A stretch of 64,000 bases of DNA from Alphaproteobacteria bacterium 32-64-14 (GTDB lineage Bacteria > Pseudomonadota > Alphaproteobacteria > Caulobacterales > Hyphomonadaceae): the NCBI GenBank assembly GCA_002280725.1, contig NCEM01000001.1:94142-158141 (forward strand), in the 5' to 3' direction. The first letter of the stretch is position 1; each line of letters begins with the position of its first letter. The notes under the pieces were generated by a model. That model saw nothing but the letters and a program-made list of their open reading frames with translations, was not told the origin of the DNA and did no database searches. Made by a program: the position numbers and the translations under genes. Shown piece by piece: positions 45,667 through 55,037 of this stretch.

Positions 45667-48471
45667 TTGGCTGACGGATTTGGCCTCAGGAGCAAGCTGG
45701 ACGCCCGGATAGCAGCCGCGCGCCGCAGCCTGTTCTGGCCCGCCCTGCTGCAGGCCGCCCTGCCCACGATCATCTGGTTTGCCCTGTTCGCCGCCTTCTG
45801 GCTGTCGGGCCTCTACACTTCCCTGCCGCTCGAAGTGCAGGCGACAATCGGCGTCGTCTTCTGGGTCGGCCTCGCAACCGTTGTGCTGATCGGACTCAAG
45901 GTCTGGCGCCGCCCCTCCGAGGACGAAGCGCGGGATCTGATCGACAACGCGATTGAGGGCCGTCCGCTCAGCGTCTGGAACGATCGCCCCGCCAAGGCCG
46001 ACAAGATTGGCTGGACGCTCTGGCAGGAACACCGCGAACGCATGGCCGCTCTCGCCGTCAGCGTGCGCAAGCTGGATGTTCGCGCACAGTGGCGCCAGGC
46101 CGATCCGCTGTTCTTGCGCTTCGCCGTGCCCGCCGTGCTGCTGGTCAGCGGCGTCGTTGCCGGAACCGCGATCGTCGATCGGATGGGCAAAGGCCTATTC
46201 CCGGACTTCGGCGCGCTGTTCGGCGCCCACACACTGAAGATCGAGGCATGGGTCACCCCACCCGCCTACACCGGCTCCGCACCTTTCGTCCTCACGCCAG
46301 GCGAGACCGCCAAGGCGCCGCAAGGGTCCGAGGTCACCATTCGCATCATCGGTCCGGGCCGCCCCCAGGTCACCGTGATGCCCGAAAGCGCCGGCCACAC
46401 CACGCTGAACCCGGAGCCCGGCATCGACGCGGCTTATGAGGCGCGGGTCGTCGTGAAGACGGGAACGCGCATCGCGGTCAACTTCTGGGGCGAGCGCGCG
46501 AGCTTCCCCTTCACCATCATCGACGACGCGCTGCCGACCGTGGCCTTCGTCGAACCACCCAAGCTGGGCGAGGGCGACCACACCCAATTCAAGTACACGA
46601 CCACCGACGACTATGGCGTGGACAAGCTCGAACTCGTGGTGTTCGGGCGCAAGGATGTACCCGCCTCCGCCGGTGTTGTTGAAGACGCGACGATCATCGA
46701 GACGGTGACGCTCTCTCCCAAGGAAGAGGAAGGCGACTACAGCCAGGATCTGGTCCGCCATCGCTGGGCCGGGCTCGACGTCATGGTGAAGTTGCGCGCA
46801 ACCGACGCCGCCGGCCAGATCGCGGAAAGCGAAGCCGTCGCTTATCGCCTGCCCGAGAAGATTTTCCTGCAACCCAACGCCCGCATGGCGCAGGAAGCGC
46901 GCCAGATCCTGCTGCGGAACTGGGAAGAGTACAGCACGCCCGAAGGCGTCGACAATTTCACGTCCGTCGCCGGCACGGGCTACGACGCCATCGCCACCGC
47001 ACCCGCGTCGCGCCTAACGTGGGCCCCGAAAGAGATCAGGCGCTCGGTGATGGTTCTCGATTCCATCACCTGGCGCCCCGAGGACTATTTCGAGGACCCG
47101 GTCGTCTTTCTCGGCCTGCGCAATGCGCGCGGCCTGATCGATGCGGCGCACAACCGCGCCGAAGCGGAAGAAGCCGAAGCGCTGCTCTGGGACGTCGCCC
47201 TGCGCGCTGAATACGGATCGCTGGCGGACGCGACAGCCGCGCTTGAAGCCGCCCGCCGCGCGCTGGAAGACGCGCTGCGCCGCGGCGCGTCCGAAGACGA
47301 AATCCGCCGCCTGATGGACATGTACGAGCAGGCGATTGAGAACTATCTGGCCGCGCAGATGGCTGAGGCGCTGCGCAATGGCCGCGTCTCCGAAGGCGGC
47401 GACCAGATGGGCGGCATGCAAGGCGGCCAGCCGCCGCTCGGCGATGATGAACTCACGCGCATGCTGCAGGCCCTGCGCGACCTTGCCGAAACCGGCGCGC
47501 GAGATCAGGCGCGCCAGCTCCTGAACGACATGCAGCGCATGCTCGACCAGATGCAGAACATGCAGATCCAGATGGGTCAGGGCGGCAGCGGCCAGAACCA
47601 GGACGGCCCGATGAACCGCGCGATGAACCGCGCGCTGCAGGACACCAACCGCGCGCTCAACGATCAGCGCGATCTCAACGACGCCACCGAAGACGCGCAG
47701 CGCAATGGCGATGCCCAGCGCGGCCAGGAACTCGCCGACCAGCAGCGCGAGCAGCGCCAGCGCCTCGAACAGCAACAGCGCTCAGGCGGCGGCCAACCCC
47801 AGCAGGAACAAGGCCAGCAAGGCCAGGGACAGCAGGGTCAGGGTCAACAAGGCCAACAAGGTCAAGGCCAACAACCCGGACAAGGCCAGCAGCCGGGCCA
47901 GGGCCCGGGTCAGCAACCCGGTCAGGGTCAGCAAGGCCAGGGCCCCGGCGAAGGCCAGCAGGGCCAAGGCCCCGGTCAGCAGCCGGGCCAGCAACAGGGT
48001 CAGGGCCAAGGCGGCGCACAGGCAGACGGCGGCGGCCCCGGCGGTCAGCCCGGACGCCCCGGCGTTCGCGGCGATGGCGTCTACGGCCAGGAAAACGATC
48101 GCACGCGCCGCCTGCTCGGCAACGCTATCGAGATGCAGAAGCGCGCCGAGGAAGCGCTGCGCCGCGGCGACTTCCAGGCAGCGCGCGAAGCCCAGCAGGG
48201 CGCCATGTCAGCGCTGCAGGATCGCTCGTCCGAACTCGCCCGCCTCAACGACGAGAACGACCCCAACGCCCAGCGCGATCGCGACGAGCGCGATATCCTC
48301 GGCCGCCTCAACGAAGGCGTCAGCGGCCAGGGCGACGATGTGAAGATTCCCGACGAGATGGAACGCCAGCGCGCCCGCGAAATTCTCGACGAAATCCGCC
48401 GCCGTGCCGGCAACCGCGCGCTGACGAAGGAAGACCTCGAATATCTGCAGCGCCTGCTTGAGCGGTTCTAG
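45667..48471 (+). CDS. TIGR02302/DUF4175 family membrane protein
   Basis: 934 residues from TTG 45667. Three hydrophobic segments are near 25-45, 55-77 and 152-172, followed by a large soluble part with beta-rich domains (about 190-410), an alpha-helical region, a Gln/Gly low-complexity region (about 710-790) and a charged helical C-terminus. It follows lysA in Caulobacter relatives; the family is restricted to alphaproteobacteria and has no established function, though an envelope role is likely. The CTAG at its end is shared with the stop codon of the convergent gene. Confidence 0.88.
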   Translation: MADGFGLRSKLDARIAAARRSLFWPALLQAALPTIIWFALFAAFWLSGLYTSLPLEVQATIGVVFWVGLATVVLIGLKVWRRPSEDEARDLIDNAIEGRPLSVWNDRPAKADKIGWTLWQEHRERMAALAVSVRKLDVRAQWRQADPLFLRFAVPAVLLVSGVVAGTAIVDRMGKGLFPDFGALFGAHTLKIEAWVTPPAYTGSAPFVLTPGETAKAPQGSEVTIRIIGPGRPQVTVMPESAGHTTLNPEPGIDAAYEARVVVKTGTRIAVNFWGERASFPFTIIDDALPTVAFVEPPKLGEGDHTQFKYTTTDDYGVDKLELVVFGRKDVPASAGVVEDATIIETVTLSPKEEEGDYSQDLVRHRWAGLDVMVKLRATDAAGQIAESEAVAYRLPEKIFLQPNARMAQEARQILLRNWEEYSTPEGVDNFTSVAGTGYDAIATAPASRLTWAPKEIRRSVMVLDSITWRPEDYFEDPVVFLGLRNARGLIDAAHNRAEAEEAEALLWDVALRAEYGSLADATAALEAARRALEDALRRGASEDEIRRLMDMYEQAIENYLAAQMAEALRNGRVSEGGDQMGGMQGGQPPLGDDELTRMLQALRDLAETGARDQARQLLNDMQRMLDQMQNMQIQMGQGGSGQNQDGPMNRAMNRALQDTNRALNDQRDLNDATEDAQRNGDAQRGQELADQQREQRQRLEQQQRSGGGQPQQEQGQQGQGQQGQGQQGQQGQGQQPGQGQQPGQGPGQQPGQGQQGQGPGEGQQGQGPGQQPGQQQGQGQGGAQADGGGPGGQPGRPGVRGDGVYGQENDRTRRLLGNAIEMQKRAEEALRRGDFQAAREAQQGAMSALQDRSSELARLNDENDPNAQRDRDERDILGRLNEGVSGQGDDVKIPDEMERQRAREILDEIRRRAGNRALTKEDLEYLQRLLERF
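47800..48020 (+). repeat. Gln/Gly-coding low-complexity repeat inside the TIGR02302 gene
   Basis: Degenerate 6- to 15-nt units such as GGCCAGGGACAGCAGGGTCA, encoding (Q/P)GQQGQ, run for about 220 bp. The codons vary, so the repetition is kept at protein level more than at DNA level. Not a CRISPR: there are no spacers. Confidence 0.8.
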
Positions 48472-49040
48472 GCGCCCTTGATCGCCCCGACAAACGGCAG
48501 GCCGCGCATCTTGCCGGCATCGTCCATGCCATAGCCGACGAGATAGCGCGGCGGCGCGTCCCACGCCCAAGCATCGAGACCCTCGGTGACGGCCTCTGGC
48601 TTGCGCGCGAAAACGCAAGTCAGCACTTCGTTCGCGCCTTTGGTGAGGAAATGCTGGCGGGCAAAGGCGATGGTTTTCCCGCTGTCGAACACGTCGTCTA
48701 TCAGCAGGATGTTCTGGCCTTCCACAGGCCGCGCCGCGTCGGCGTGCACCAGCATACGGCCCGAGCTTTCGCGTGCATCGGCATAGCTCTGCAGCCAGAT
48801 TGCATCGAAGCCGAGATCGAGGCCGTGCCGCGACAGCGCCCGCATCAGGTCCGCCGCGAACGGCGTCGCGCCCAGCATCACGACAACGCCGGTCCACGAT
48901 CCCGTGGAAAGCCTCGGGACCAGCCCTTCAGCCAGCCGCTCGATTCGGGCGTGAACCTCTTCCGCTGTCAGCAGGACGTCGACATTTGCAGGAATGCTGC
49001 GGTCAGTGATGGGCGGCCTCCGTAGCCGGTTCGGGCGCAT
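48468..49040 (-). CDS. Phosphoribosyltransferase (hypoxanthine/purine type)
   Basis: The PRPP-binding motif NILLIDDVFDSGKT is intact, with DVLLTAEEVHARIERLAEGL at the N-terminus and RYLVGYGMDD in place of the HGPRT late motif. It salvages a purine base by PRPP transfer. The start is unresolved: no ATG or GTG lies directly before DVLLTAEEV. The nearest ATG (49040) gives an Arg/Pro-rich lead overlapping the upstream gene by 38 nt. GGAGG near 49015 is followed only by ATC/ATT codons at usable distance, so a rare start is possible. Confidence 0.8.
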   Translation of the reverse strand: MRPNRLRRPPITDRSIPANVDVLLTAEEVHARIERLAEGLVPRLSTGSWTGVVVMLGATPFAADLMRALSRHGLDLGFDAIWLQSYADARESSGRMLVHADAARPVEGQNILLIDDVFDSGKTIAFARQHFLTKGANEVLTCVFARKPEAVTEGLDAWAWDAPPRYLVGYGMDDAGKMRGLPFVGAIKGA

Positions 49041-49926
49041 GGGCAGGCACCGGGGCGGGCGCATGGGCAGGCGCCGGGGCGGGCGCATGCCCATCCGCTG
49101 CGGCGGCTTCCGGCGCTGCAGTCTCGTGCGTTGCGGCAGGCGCGCCGTGGTCGCCGCCCTCGCCCGCATGCGCGGGATCGGCGGGCGCCTCGATCTGCGT
49201 CTCGGCGCCAATGTCGCCGCCATCTTTCTCGGCAAACGTCACGGTCAGGCGATACGTCTCGACCGGCGGCGCCTCGAAGCGCGTGGTGAACTCGGTACGC
49301 TCGCCCGGCGCCAGCGAGGCGACCGCGAACTCATCGGTCCACGTCTGGACTTCCTTGCCGCTCTCGTCCTTCAGCGTCACGCGAAGCTGCGGCGTCGGCT
49401 GCGCTTCATCGCCCTTGTTGATGGCGGAGCCCGTCACCGTCAGCACAGGCGTCGTCCCATCGAACGAGCGCTTCGCCTCGACATTCTCGAGGGTGAGCCC
49501 AAAGCGGTTCACGTCGAGCCCGACCAACTGATAGAGCGAGGCCGCTTTCGGGAAGGCGTTGGCCACCTCGTTGCGGAACAGCACGGCGGCGCCGAGCACG
49601 CCTGCAAACACGATCGCGACCGAGACCCACGCAATCGTGGCCGCGCGGCTGCGGTCGCGCTTGCGCTTGGCGTGCTGCTGCGCGCGGAATTCGGCGTGGG
49701 GGCCCGCGCGGGTCTTGGAGTTGGCCTGGGCCGTCTGGCGCAGGCGTTCCACCTGCTCGCGCGTGAGGCCGGTTTCTTCCACCGGAGCGGGCGCGCCGTC
49801 CTCTTCCTGGGCCTTTGCGGTCCACGCATGGCCGCAGGTGGCGCAGCGCACGCGCCGGCCTTCCCTGCCGATTTTGGAATCGTCGGCAAAGTACCGCGTA
49901 TCGCAGGACGGACAGACGAGGATCAT
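49003..49926 (-). CDS. MJ0042-type zinc-ribbon membrane protein with Ala/Pro/His tail
   Basis: 307 residues from ATG 49926. The N-terminal ribbon is MILVCPSCDTRYF with RCATCGHAWTA (two CxxC pairs). A membrane helix is at about 97-118 (TIAWVSVAIVFAGVLGAAVL), and a periplasmic immunoglobulin-like domain follows (about 140-255; a DUF3426-like pattern). The tail is a low-complexity AP/AH repeat (APAPAPAHAPAPVPAHAPEP). It is divergent from ftsE, the usual alphaproteobacterial position. Function is unknown. Confidence 0.85.
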   Translation of the reverse strand: MILVCPSCDTRYFADDSKIGREGRRVRCATCGHAWTAKAQEEDGAPAPVEETGLTREQVERLRQTAQANSKTRAGPHAEFRAQQHAKRKRDRSRAATIAWVSVAIVFAGVLGAAVLFRNEVANAFPKAASLYQLVGLDVNRFGLTLENVEAKRSFDGTTPVLTVTGSAINKGDEAQPTPQLRVTLKDESGKEVQTWTDEFAVASLAPGERTEFTTRFEAPPVETYRLTVTFAEKDGGDIGAETQIEAPADPAHAGEGGDHGAPAATHETAAPEAAAADGHAPAPAPAHAPAPVPAHAPEPATEAAHH

Positions 49927-50018
49927 CACACTATCGGAATCACGAGAACGGTTAATATAGTCCAATTAGGGCTGGATTCAGAAACCGGCCCTCCCCTTGG
50001 CCAGACCAGCGGAATCCG

Positions 50019-50744
50019 ATGCGAGAGCAAGGACTTGCAGCAGATAGCCCCGTGCTCCGCCTGGACCGGGCAGGCGTGTCTTTTGGCCCGGATTCTGACG
50101 TTCTGGCCGATGTTTCCCTATCCCTGTCACCCGGATCCCTCACTTTCCTGACCGGCCCTTCGGGCGCGGGAAAGTCCACATTGCTCAAGCTGGCTTATCT
50201 GGGCCTGCGCCCCACGGCCGGCCGGGTATCGCTTTTCGGGGTCGACACGACTCACCTGCGCCGCCGGGATCTGGCCCCCCTCCGCCGCCGGATCGGGGTG
50301 GTGTTCCAGGAATTCCGCCTGCTCGATCACCTGACCGCCTACGAGAACGTCGCCCTGCCGCTGCGCGTGCTCGGCGGGCAGGAAAAGGCCTACCGGCAGG
50401 ACGTGATCGAACTGCTCACCTGGGTTGGCCTCGGAGACCGGCTCGACGCCCGCCCAGCAACGCTGTCGGGGGGCGAGAAACAGCGCGTCGCCATCGCCCG
50501 CGCCGTCGTGGTGAAGCCTGACCTGATCCTCGCCGACGAGCCCACCGGGAACGTGGACGAGGAAATGGGCGAGCGCCTGTTCCGTCTCTTCCGCGAACTG
50601 AACAAGCGGCTGAGAACCACAATCCTCATCGCCACGCACGATCTCGCGCTGGTCCGCAAGTCCAAGGCTGATGTGCTGCGGCTAGCTGACGGTATGGTCG
50701 TGCGCGTGCCGCACGCTGCCGAACCCAAGAGCCCGCCGCAATGA
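50019..50744 (+). CDS. ftsE: Cell-division ATPase FtsE
   Basis: ATP-binding half of the FtsEX complex, which controls peptidoglycan hydrolases at the septum. 241 residues. Walker [10 protein letters not shown] is near 46, the signature is [14 protein letters not shown] and Walker B is [12 protein letters not shown], the last typical of FtsE. It overlaps ftsX by 4 nt. Confidence 0.94.
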   Translation: MREQGLAADSPVLRLDRAGVSFGPDSDVLADVSLSLSPGSLTFLTGPSGAGKSTLLKLAYLGLRPTAGRVSLFGVDTTHLRRRDLAPLRRRIGVVFQEFRLLDHLTAYENVALPLRVLGGQEKAYRQDVIELLTWVGLGDRLDARPATLSGGEKQRVAIARAVVVKPDLILADEPTGNVDEEMGERLFRLFRELNKRLRTTILIATHDLALVRKSKADVLRLADGMVVRVPHAAEPKSPPQ

Positions 50745-51616
50745 GTGCTGCGGCCTCCCCCCTGCTGCCGAAGGAAGATGCGCGGGAAGCTGCGCTGTTC
50801 TTCGTCGTCTGCGCGCTTTGCTTCCTCGCCGCGCTGTCCGGCCTCGTCGCACGCTCGGCCTATGCAGCGGCAGACGCCTGGACAAGCGATGTCTCGGGCG
50901 AGATCACCATCCGTGTGCGCGGAGATGACGCCGCCCTCGCCAACGCCGTCGAGATCACCAAGGCGACACCGGGCATCGCCACCGCCCGCCCCATCACACG
51001 CGATGAAGCCGAGGAACTGCTGCGCCCGTGGCTCGGCGCGGGCGGCGTGCCAGTCAGTCTGCCCCTGCCGCGCCTTATCGCCGCCGAAGCTGCGCCCGCT
51101 GCCGACGCACCGGATCTTCTCCGGCGTCTCGCAGCCGCACTGAAATCTGCAAAGCTCGACACCATCGTCGATGACCATCTCGTCTGGTCGGGCGATGTCC
51201 GCAAATCGATCGATCTTGCCGGCCTCGTGGCCCTGATCGCCGTCGGTCTGCTTGGCGCCACAGGCCTTGCCGTCATCGCCTTCGCGACCCACGCCACCCT
51301 GCTGGCGCGGCGTGACATCGTGGAGATCCTTCACCTCTCGGGTGCGCAGGATGGCTATATCGCCGGCCTGTTCGAGCGCCGCTTCCTGATGCTAGGGGTG
51401 CAGGCAGGGGCTCTGGGCGCGTTGCTCGCATTTGGCGCGGCTGCCTTCATCCTGTATCTGCTGCGCCAGTCGGTGGCGCAGATCTGGCTGTTGCCGGAAT
51501 TGTCGCTGTCGCTGGCCGATGGCCTGATATTGGGCATGGCCCCGCTGGTTGCCGGCGCTGCGTCGATGATTGCCGCAAGAGTGACCGTGATGCGGTCCCT
51601 TTCGGACATGGTTTGA
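50741..51616 (+). CDS. ftsX: Cell-division permease FtsX
   Basis: 291 residues. TM1 is near 20-45, a periplasmic domain (about 50-165) follows, then three further helices around 168-190, 213-240 and 258-280, the FtsX topology. It couples FtsE ATP hydrolysis to periplasmic amidase activation. Sequence conservation is low, but position after ftsE fixes the call. Confidence 0.92.
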   Translation: MSAAASPLLPKEDAREAALFFVVCALCFLAALSGLVARSAYAAADAWTSDVSGEITIRVRGDDAALANAVEITKATPGIATARPITRDEAEELLRPWLGAGGVPVSLPLPRLIAAEAAPAADAPDLLRRLAAALKSAKLDTIVDDHLVWSGDVRKSIDLAGLVALIAVGLLGATGLAVIAFATHATLLARRDIVEILHLSGAQDGYIAGLFERRFLMLGVQAGALGALLAFGAAAFILYLLRQSVAQIWLLPELSLSLADGLILGMAPLVAGAASMIAARVTVMRSLSDMV

Positions 51617-51666
51617 TCGAAGGATGCGCCGCATGATCGCATTCATCGCAGTTGAGGCCTGAGGCA

Positions 51667-52257
51667 GTGCGCGTCTTCCTGCAGACCGTCGTGATCGTCC
51701 TGGCAGCCGGCCTTCTGGTCGCCGGCTGGGACTTTGCGCGCTTCGTCGCCCGCGCCGACCGCGCCGTGACGCCAGACCCGCCGCTGGGCGCTGAAGCCGT
51801 GGTCGCCCTCACCGGCGCGGCTGACCTGCGCATCATCGCCGCCATCCAGCTGGCGGATTCGCTCGATCTGCCGCTGCTGATCTCCGGCGTGAACGTCGAC
51901 ACGACGCCGGCCGACATCGCCCGCATCTCGCAGGTGGACCTCGACAAGATCGAATGCTGCGTCACGCTGGGAAAGGCTGCCGCCACCACAGAAGGCAATG
52001 GCGAGGAAGTCGCCGACTGGGCCAGCCGCAACGGCTATTCGCGCATCATCGTCGTGACGTCGGAATACCACATGGAGCGCGCGCTCTTCGAAATGCAGCA
52101 CGCCATGCCCAAAGGGCAGTTCGTCTCGTATGCCGTCTCCACCACGCGCGTGCGTCCGGCGGATTGGTACAAGGATGTTGCCACGGCGCGCGTGTTGGTT
52201 GAGGAGTGGCTGAAATTCCGCCTCGCCGGCATCCGCAACGTCGCCAAGGCCGCCTAG
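51667..52257 (+). CDS. DUF218 (ElyC/YdcF-like) envelope protein
   Basis: 196 residues from GTG 51667. One N-terminal membrane anchor (VFLQTVVIVLAAGLLVAGW) precedes a periplasmic DUF218 domain with VVALTGAAD, LLISGVN, the GEEVADWASRNGYSRIIVVT block and SEYHMERALFEM. ElyC, the E. coli relative, affects peptidoglycan assembly. The neighbourhood ftsEX-DUF218-plsC recurs in alphaproteobacteria. Confidence 0.88.
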   Translation: MRVFLQTVVIVLAAGLLVAGWDFARFVARADRAVTPDPPLGAEAVVALTGAADLRIIAAIQLADSLDLPLLISGVNVDTTPADIARISQVDLDKIECCVTLGKAAATTEGNGEEVADWASRNGYSRIIVVTSEYHMERALFEMQHAMPKGQFVSYAVSTTRVRPADWYKDVATARVLVEEWLKFRLAGIRNVAKAA

Positions 52258-52268
52258 GACAAGACCGC

Positions 52269-53000
52269 ATGACCTTCGTTCGCTCGCTGCTCTACGCCAT
52301 CTGGTTCTATGTCTCGATGGCGGTCATCGGCCTGCTTGCGCTGCCCATTTCGCTGTTCTCACGCAGCTTCGCGATGAATGCGGTGAAGTTCTACTGCCAC
52401 GTGCAGGCGTTTGGCCTCTGGCTAATTTGCGGCATCAGCACCGAGGTGCGCGGCCGCGAGCATCTGCCCAAGGGCCCCGGCCTCATCGCGATGAAGCACC
52501 AGTCGACCTATGACACGCTCGCGCCGTTCACCTTCATGGATAACCCCGCCTACATCCTGAAGCGCGAGCTTCTGAAGGTTCCGGTGTTCGGCATCTACGC
52601 CTCGCGCGTCGGCATCCCGATTGATCGCGCGGGCGGCGCCAAGACGATGAGGCTCATGCTCGCCGCAGCAAAAGCAGGCACAGCTTCAGGCCAGCAGATC
52701 GTGATCTTTCCCGAAGGCACACGCCAGCTTCCCGACACGCCCGCCGACATCAAGCCGGGCATCGTCCTCCTCTACAACGAACTCGGCGTCCCCTGCGTGC
52801 CCGTCGCATTGAACACCGGCCTGTGCTGGCAGGGCTCAGGCTTCCTGCGCAAATCAGGCAGGATCATTTTTGAAATCCTGCCCCCCATCGAGCCCGGCCT
52901 CAAACGCGCCGAGTTCACCCAGAAGCTCAAGGACGCACTTGATCCCGCGACAGTGAAGCTGGTTGCAGAGGGACGTGCGGCGCAGGACGCCAAGGCGTAG
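52269..53000 (+). CDS. plsC: 1-acyl-sn-glycerol-3-phosphate acyltransferase
   Basis: Adds the second acyl chain in phosphatidic acid synthesis at the inner membrane. 243 residues; the acyltransferase motif HX4D is KHQSTYDT (about 77-84) and the substrate-binding motif FPEGTR is at about 158. An N-terminal hydrophobic helix (6-30) anchors it. It starts 11 nt after the DUF218 gene and is probably in the same operon. Confidence 0.93.
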   Translation: MTFVRSLLYAIWFYVSMAVIGLLALPISLFSRSFAMNAVKFYCHVQAFGLWLICGISTEVRGREHLPKGPGLIAMKHQSTYDTLAPFTFMDNPAYILKRELLKVPVFGIYASRVGIPIDRAGGAKTMRLMLAAAKAGTASGQQIVIFPEGTRQLPDTPADIKPGIVLLYNELGVPCVPVALNTGLCWQGSGFLRKSGRIIFEILPPIEPGLKRAEFTQKLKDALDPATVKLVAEGRAAQDAKA

Positions 53001-53001
53001 C

Positions 53002-53928
53002 CTAGGTCTTCGGCTTATCCCGCCCGAAGTTGGCTGACGCCGTATCCTGACCCGCATCGATGATCTCGCGGCGGATTCGGCGAGACTCGGTGAAGGTGTC
53101 GAACAACTTCTGCCCGTCCGCATTGCGGATCGCCTTGCGCAGCGCCGTCAGGTCCTCCTCGAAGCGGCCGAGCACGTCCAGAACCGCTTCCTTGTTGTTG
53201 AGGAACACGTCGCGCCACATCGTCGGATCAGACGCCGCAATGCGCGTGAAGTCGCGGAAGCCGGCGGCGGAGAATTTCACCACCTCGCCTTCCGTCACCG
53301 CTTCCATATCGTACGCCGTCGCCACCATGTTGTAGGCGATCAAGTGCGGGATATGGCTCGTCACCGCCAGCACCAGATCGTGCCGCTGCGCATCCATGCG
53401 CTCGACCTTCGAGCCGAGCGCCGTCCAGAAAGCAGCCAGTCTGTCGGTGGCAGCAACATGATCTGCATCGCCGTCGGGCTCAGGTGTCAGGATACACCAG
53501 CGGTTCTCGAACAGGCTGGCAAAGCCTGCATCGGGGCCAGACTTCTCGGTCCCCGCAATCGGATGGCCCGGAATGACGTGAATATCGCTGCGACCCAGCC
53601 CGCGGAAATCGCGCGCCACATTGCCCTTAACCGAGCCAACGTCTGTGAGGATCGCGCCAGACTTCATGGCCGCGATGCTAGCCCGCGCCGTCGCCCCCAT
53701 CGCGCCAACAGGCACGCAATGGAACACAGCATCTGCATTTGCGACAGCTGCTTCGATACCGGCCGCCGGCTTGCCGAACCCGATCTCGCCTGCGCGCTTC
53801 AACGCATCCGCATTGCCATCGAACAGCACGACCTCGCCGGCTGCGCCCTTCTCAAGCGCCGCGCGCGCGATGGAGCCGCCGATGAGGCCAACGCCGATGA
53901 TGGCGATCTGGTTGAACACCGCAGCCAT
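53002..53928 (-). CDS. Prephenate/arogenate (cyclohexadienyl) dehydrogenase
   Basis: 308 residues. NAD-binding GVGLIGGSIARAA near residue 12, HCVPVGA, the catalytic-His region VIPGHPIAGTEKSGPDAG and HIPHLIAYNMVATAY. It makes 4-hydroxyphenylpyruvate or arogenate for tyrosine synthesis. It overlaps hisC by one base, forming the tyrA-hisC pair typical of alphaproteobacteria, in which HisC-like enzymes can also serve aromatic transamination. Known symbols are tyrA or tyrC; the substrate preference cannot be read here. Confidence 0.93.
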   Translation of the reverse strand: MAAVFNQIAIIGVGLIGGSIARAALEKGAAGEVVLFDGNADALKRAGEIGFGKPAAGIEAAVANADAVFHCVPVGAMGATARASIAAMKSGAILTDVGSVKGNVARDFRGLGRSDIHVIPGHPIAGTEKSGPDAGFASLFENRWCILTPEPDGDADHVAATDRLAAFWTALGSKVERMDAQRHDLVLAVTSHIPHLIAYNMVATAYDMEAVTEGEVVKFSAAGFRDFTRIAASDPTMWRDVFLNNKEAVLDVLGRFEEDLTALRKAIRNADGQKLFDTFTESRRIRREIIDAGQDTASANFGRDKPKT

Positions 53929-55022
53929 TACTTGCCCAGAAACTCTTTCAGCAACTTCAGCGCAGCGTCGTTGCCATCCACCGTGCCAACCGAGATGCGC
54001 AGATGGTTCGGCATGCCATAACCGCCGAGCCCGCGCAGCGAGATGCCGCGATCCTTCATGAAGGCCAGCGCCTCGGCCGCTGTCTTGCCCTTGGTCTCTG
54101 GAAACTTCGCGACCACGAAATTGCCGACGCCATCGATCAGCTCGAGCCCCAGCGCCTTCAGCCCATCGGCGAGACGCACCATCTCGTGCTCATTGTGCGC
54201 CAGCGACTCCTCGGTGAAGGCATCGTCTTCCAGCGCCGCAATCGCCGCCGCCTGCGCCGGCAGGCTGACGTTGAACGGCATACGCACACGCTCGATCGCA
54301 TCCACCACATGCGGCGGCGCATAGCCCCAGCCAACGCGCAGGCCAGCAAGGCCATACAGCTTCGAGAAGGTGCGCGTGATGATCACATTGCCAAACTGCG
54401 AGGCGAGCTCGATGCCCGACGCATAGTCGTTCTTCTTCACGAACTCTGCATAGGCGCCGTCGAGCACCAGCAGTACGCCCGGCGGCAGGCCGGCGTGCAG
54501 ACGCTTCACTTCGTCATACGGCAGATACGTTCCCGTCGGGTTGTTCGGGTTGGCCAGCCACACGATCTTCGTCTTCGGCGTCACAGCCCTGAGGATCGCG
54601 TCCACGTCCGCCGTGAAATTGTCCTCGCCGACTTCAACAACCTTCGCGCCCTGCTGCTGCGCGATGATCGCGTAGATCGCAAAGGCGTGCTTGGTGTTGA
54701 TGCTTTCATCGCCGGGGCTGAGATAGGCGCGGCCCAGCATCAGGAAGATGTCGTCAGATCCCGCGCCGAGCACGAGGCGCGAAGCATCCAGCCCGTGCTT
54801 CTTCGCCAGCGCCGCCTTCAGCTCGCGCGCGGCGCCATCGGGATAAAGCTCCATCTTGGCGGCGAGGTCGGCATAGACCTTCTTTGCGCGCGGGGATGCG
54901 CCCAGCGGGTTCTCGTTCGAGGCCAGCTTGTAGGTCTTGCCGCCGGTGTTTTTCGGCGCTTCGCCGGGCACATAGGCGTGCACGCCAGCGAGCTGCGGCA
55001 AAGGCTTGGGATTATCAGTCAT
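53928..55022 (-). CDS. hisC: Histidinol-phosphate / aromatic aminotransferase
   Basis: 364 residues, fold type I PLP enzyme. KLASNENPLG near the start, WLANPNNPTGTYLP, the Schiff-base Lys in TRTFSKLYGLAGLRVGWGYA and the terminal GMPNHLRISVGT. It converts imidazole-acetol phosphate to histidinol phosphate; lying beside tyrA it may also form aromatic amino acids. Confidence 0.94.
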   Translation of the reverse strand: MTDNPKPLPQLAGVHAYVPGEAPKNTGGKTYKLASNENPLGASPRAKKVYADLAAKMELYPDGAARELKAALAKKHGLDASRLVLGAGSDDIFLMLGRAYLSPGDESINTKHAFAIYAIIAQQQGAKVVEVGEDNFTADVDAILRAVTPKTKIVWLANPNNPTGTYLPYDEVKRLHAGLPPGVLLVLDGAYAEFVKKNDYASGIELASQFGNVIITRTFSKLYGLAGLRVGWGYAPPHVVDAIERVRMPFNVSLPAQAAAIAALEDDAFTEESLAHNEHEMVRLADGLKALGLELIDGVGNFVVAKFPETKGKTAAEALAFMKDRGISLRGLGGYGMPNHLRISVGTVDGNDAALKLLKEFLGK

Positions 55023-55037
55023 GGCGCAGGCCCCGTA

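Noticed and set aside
47800..48020. Repeat array resembling a CRISPR
   Set aside because: Degenerate coding repeats without constant repeat/spacer alternation; in frame within a gene.
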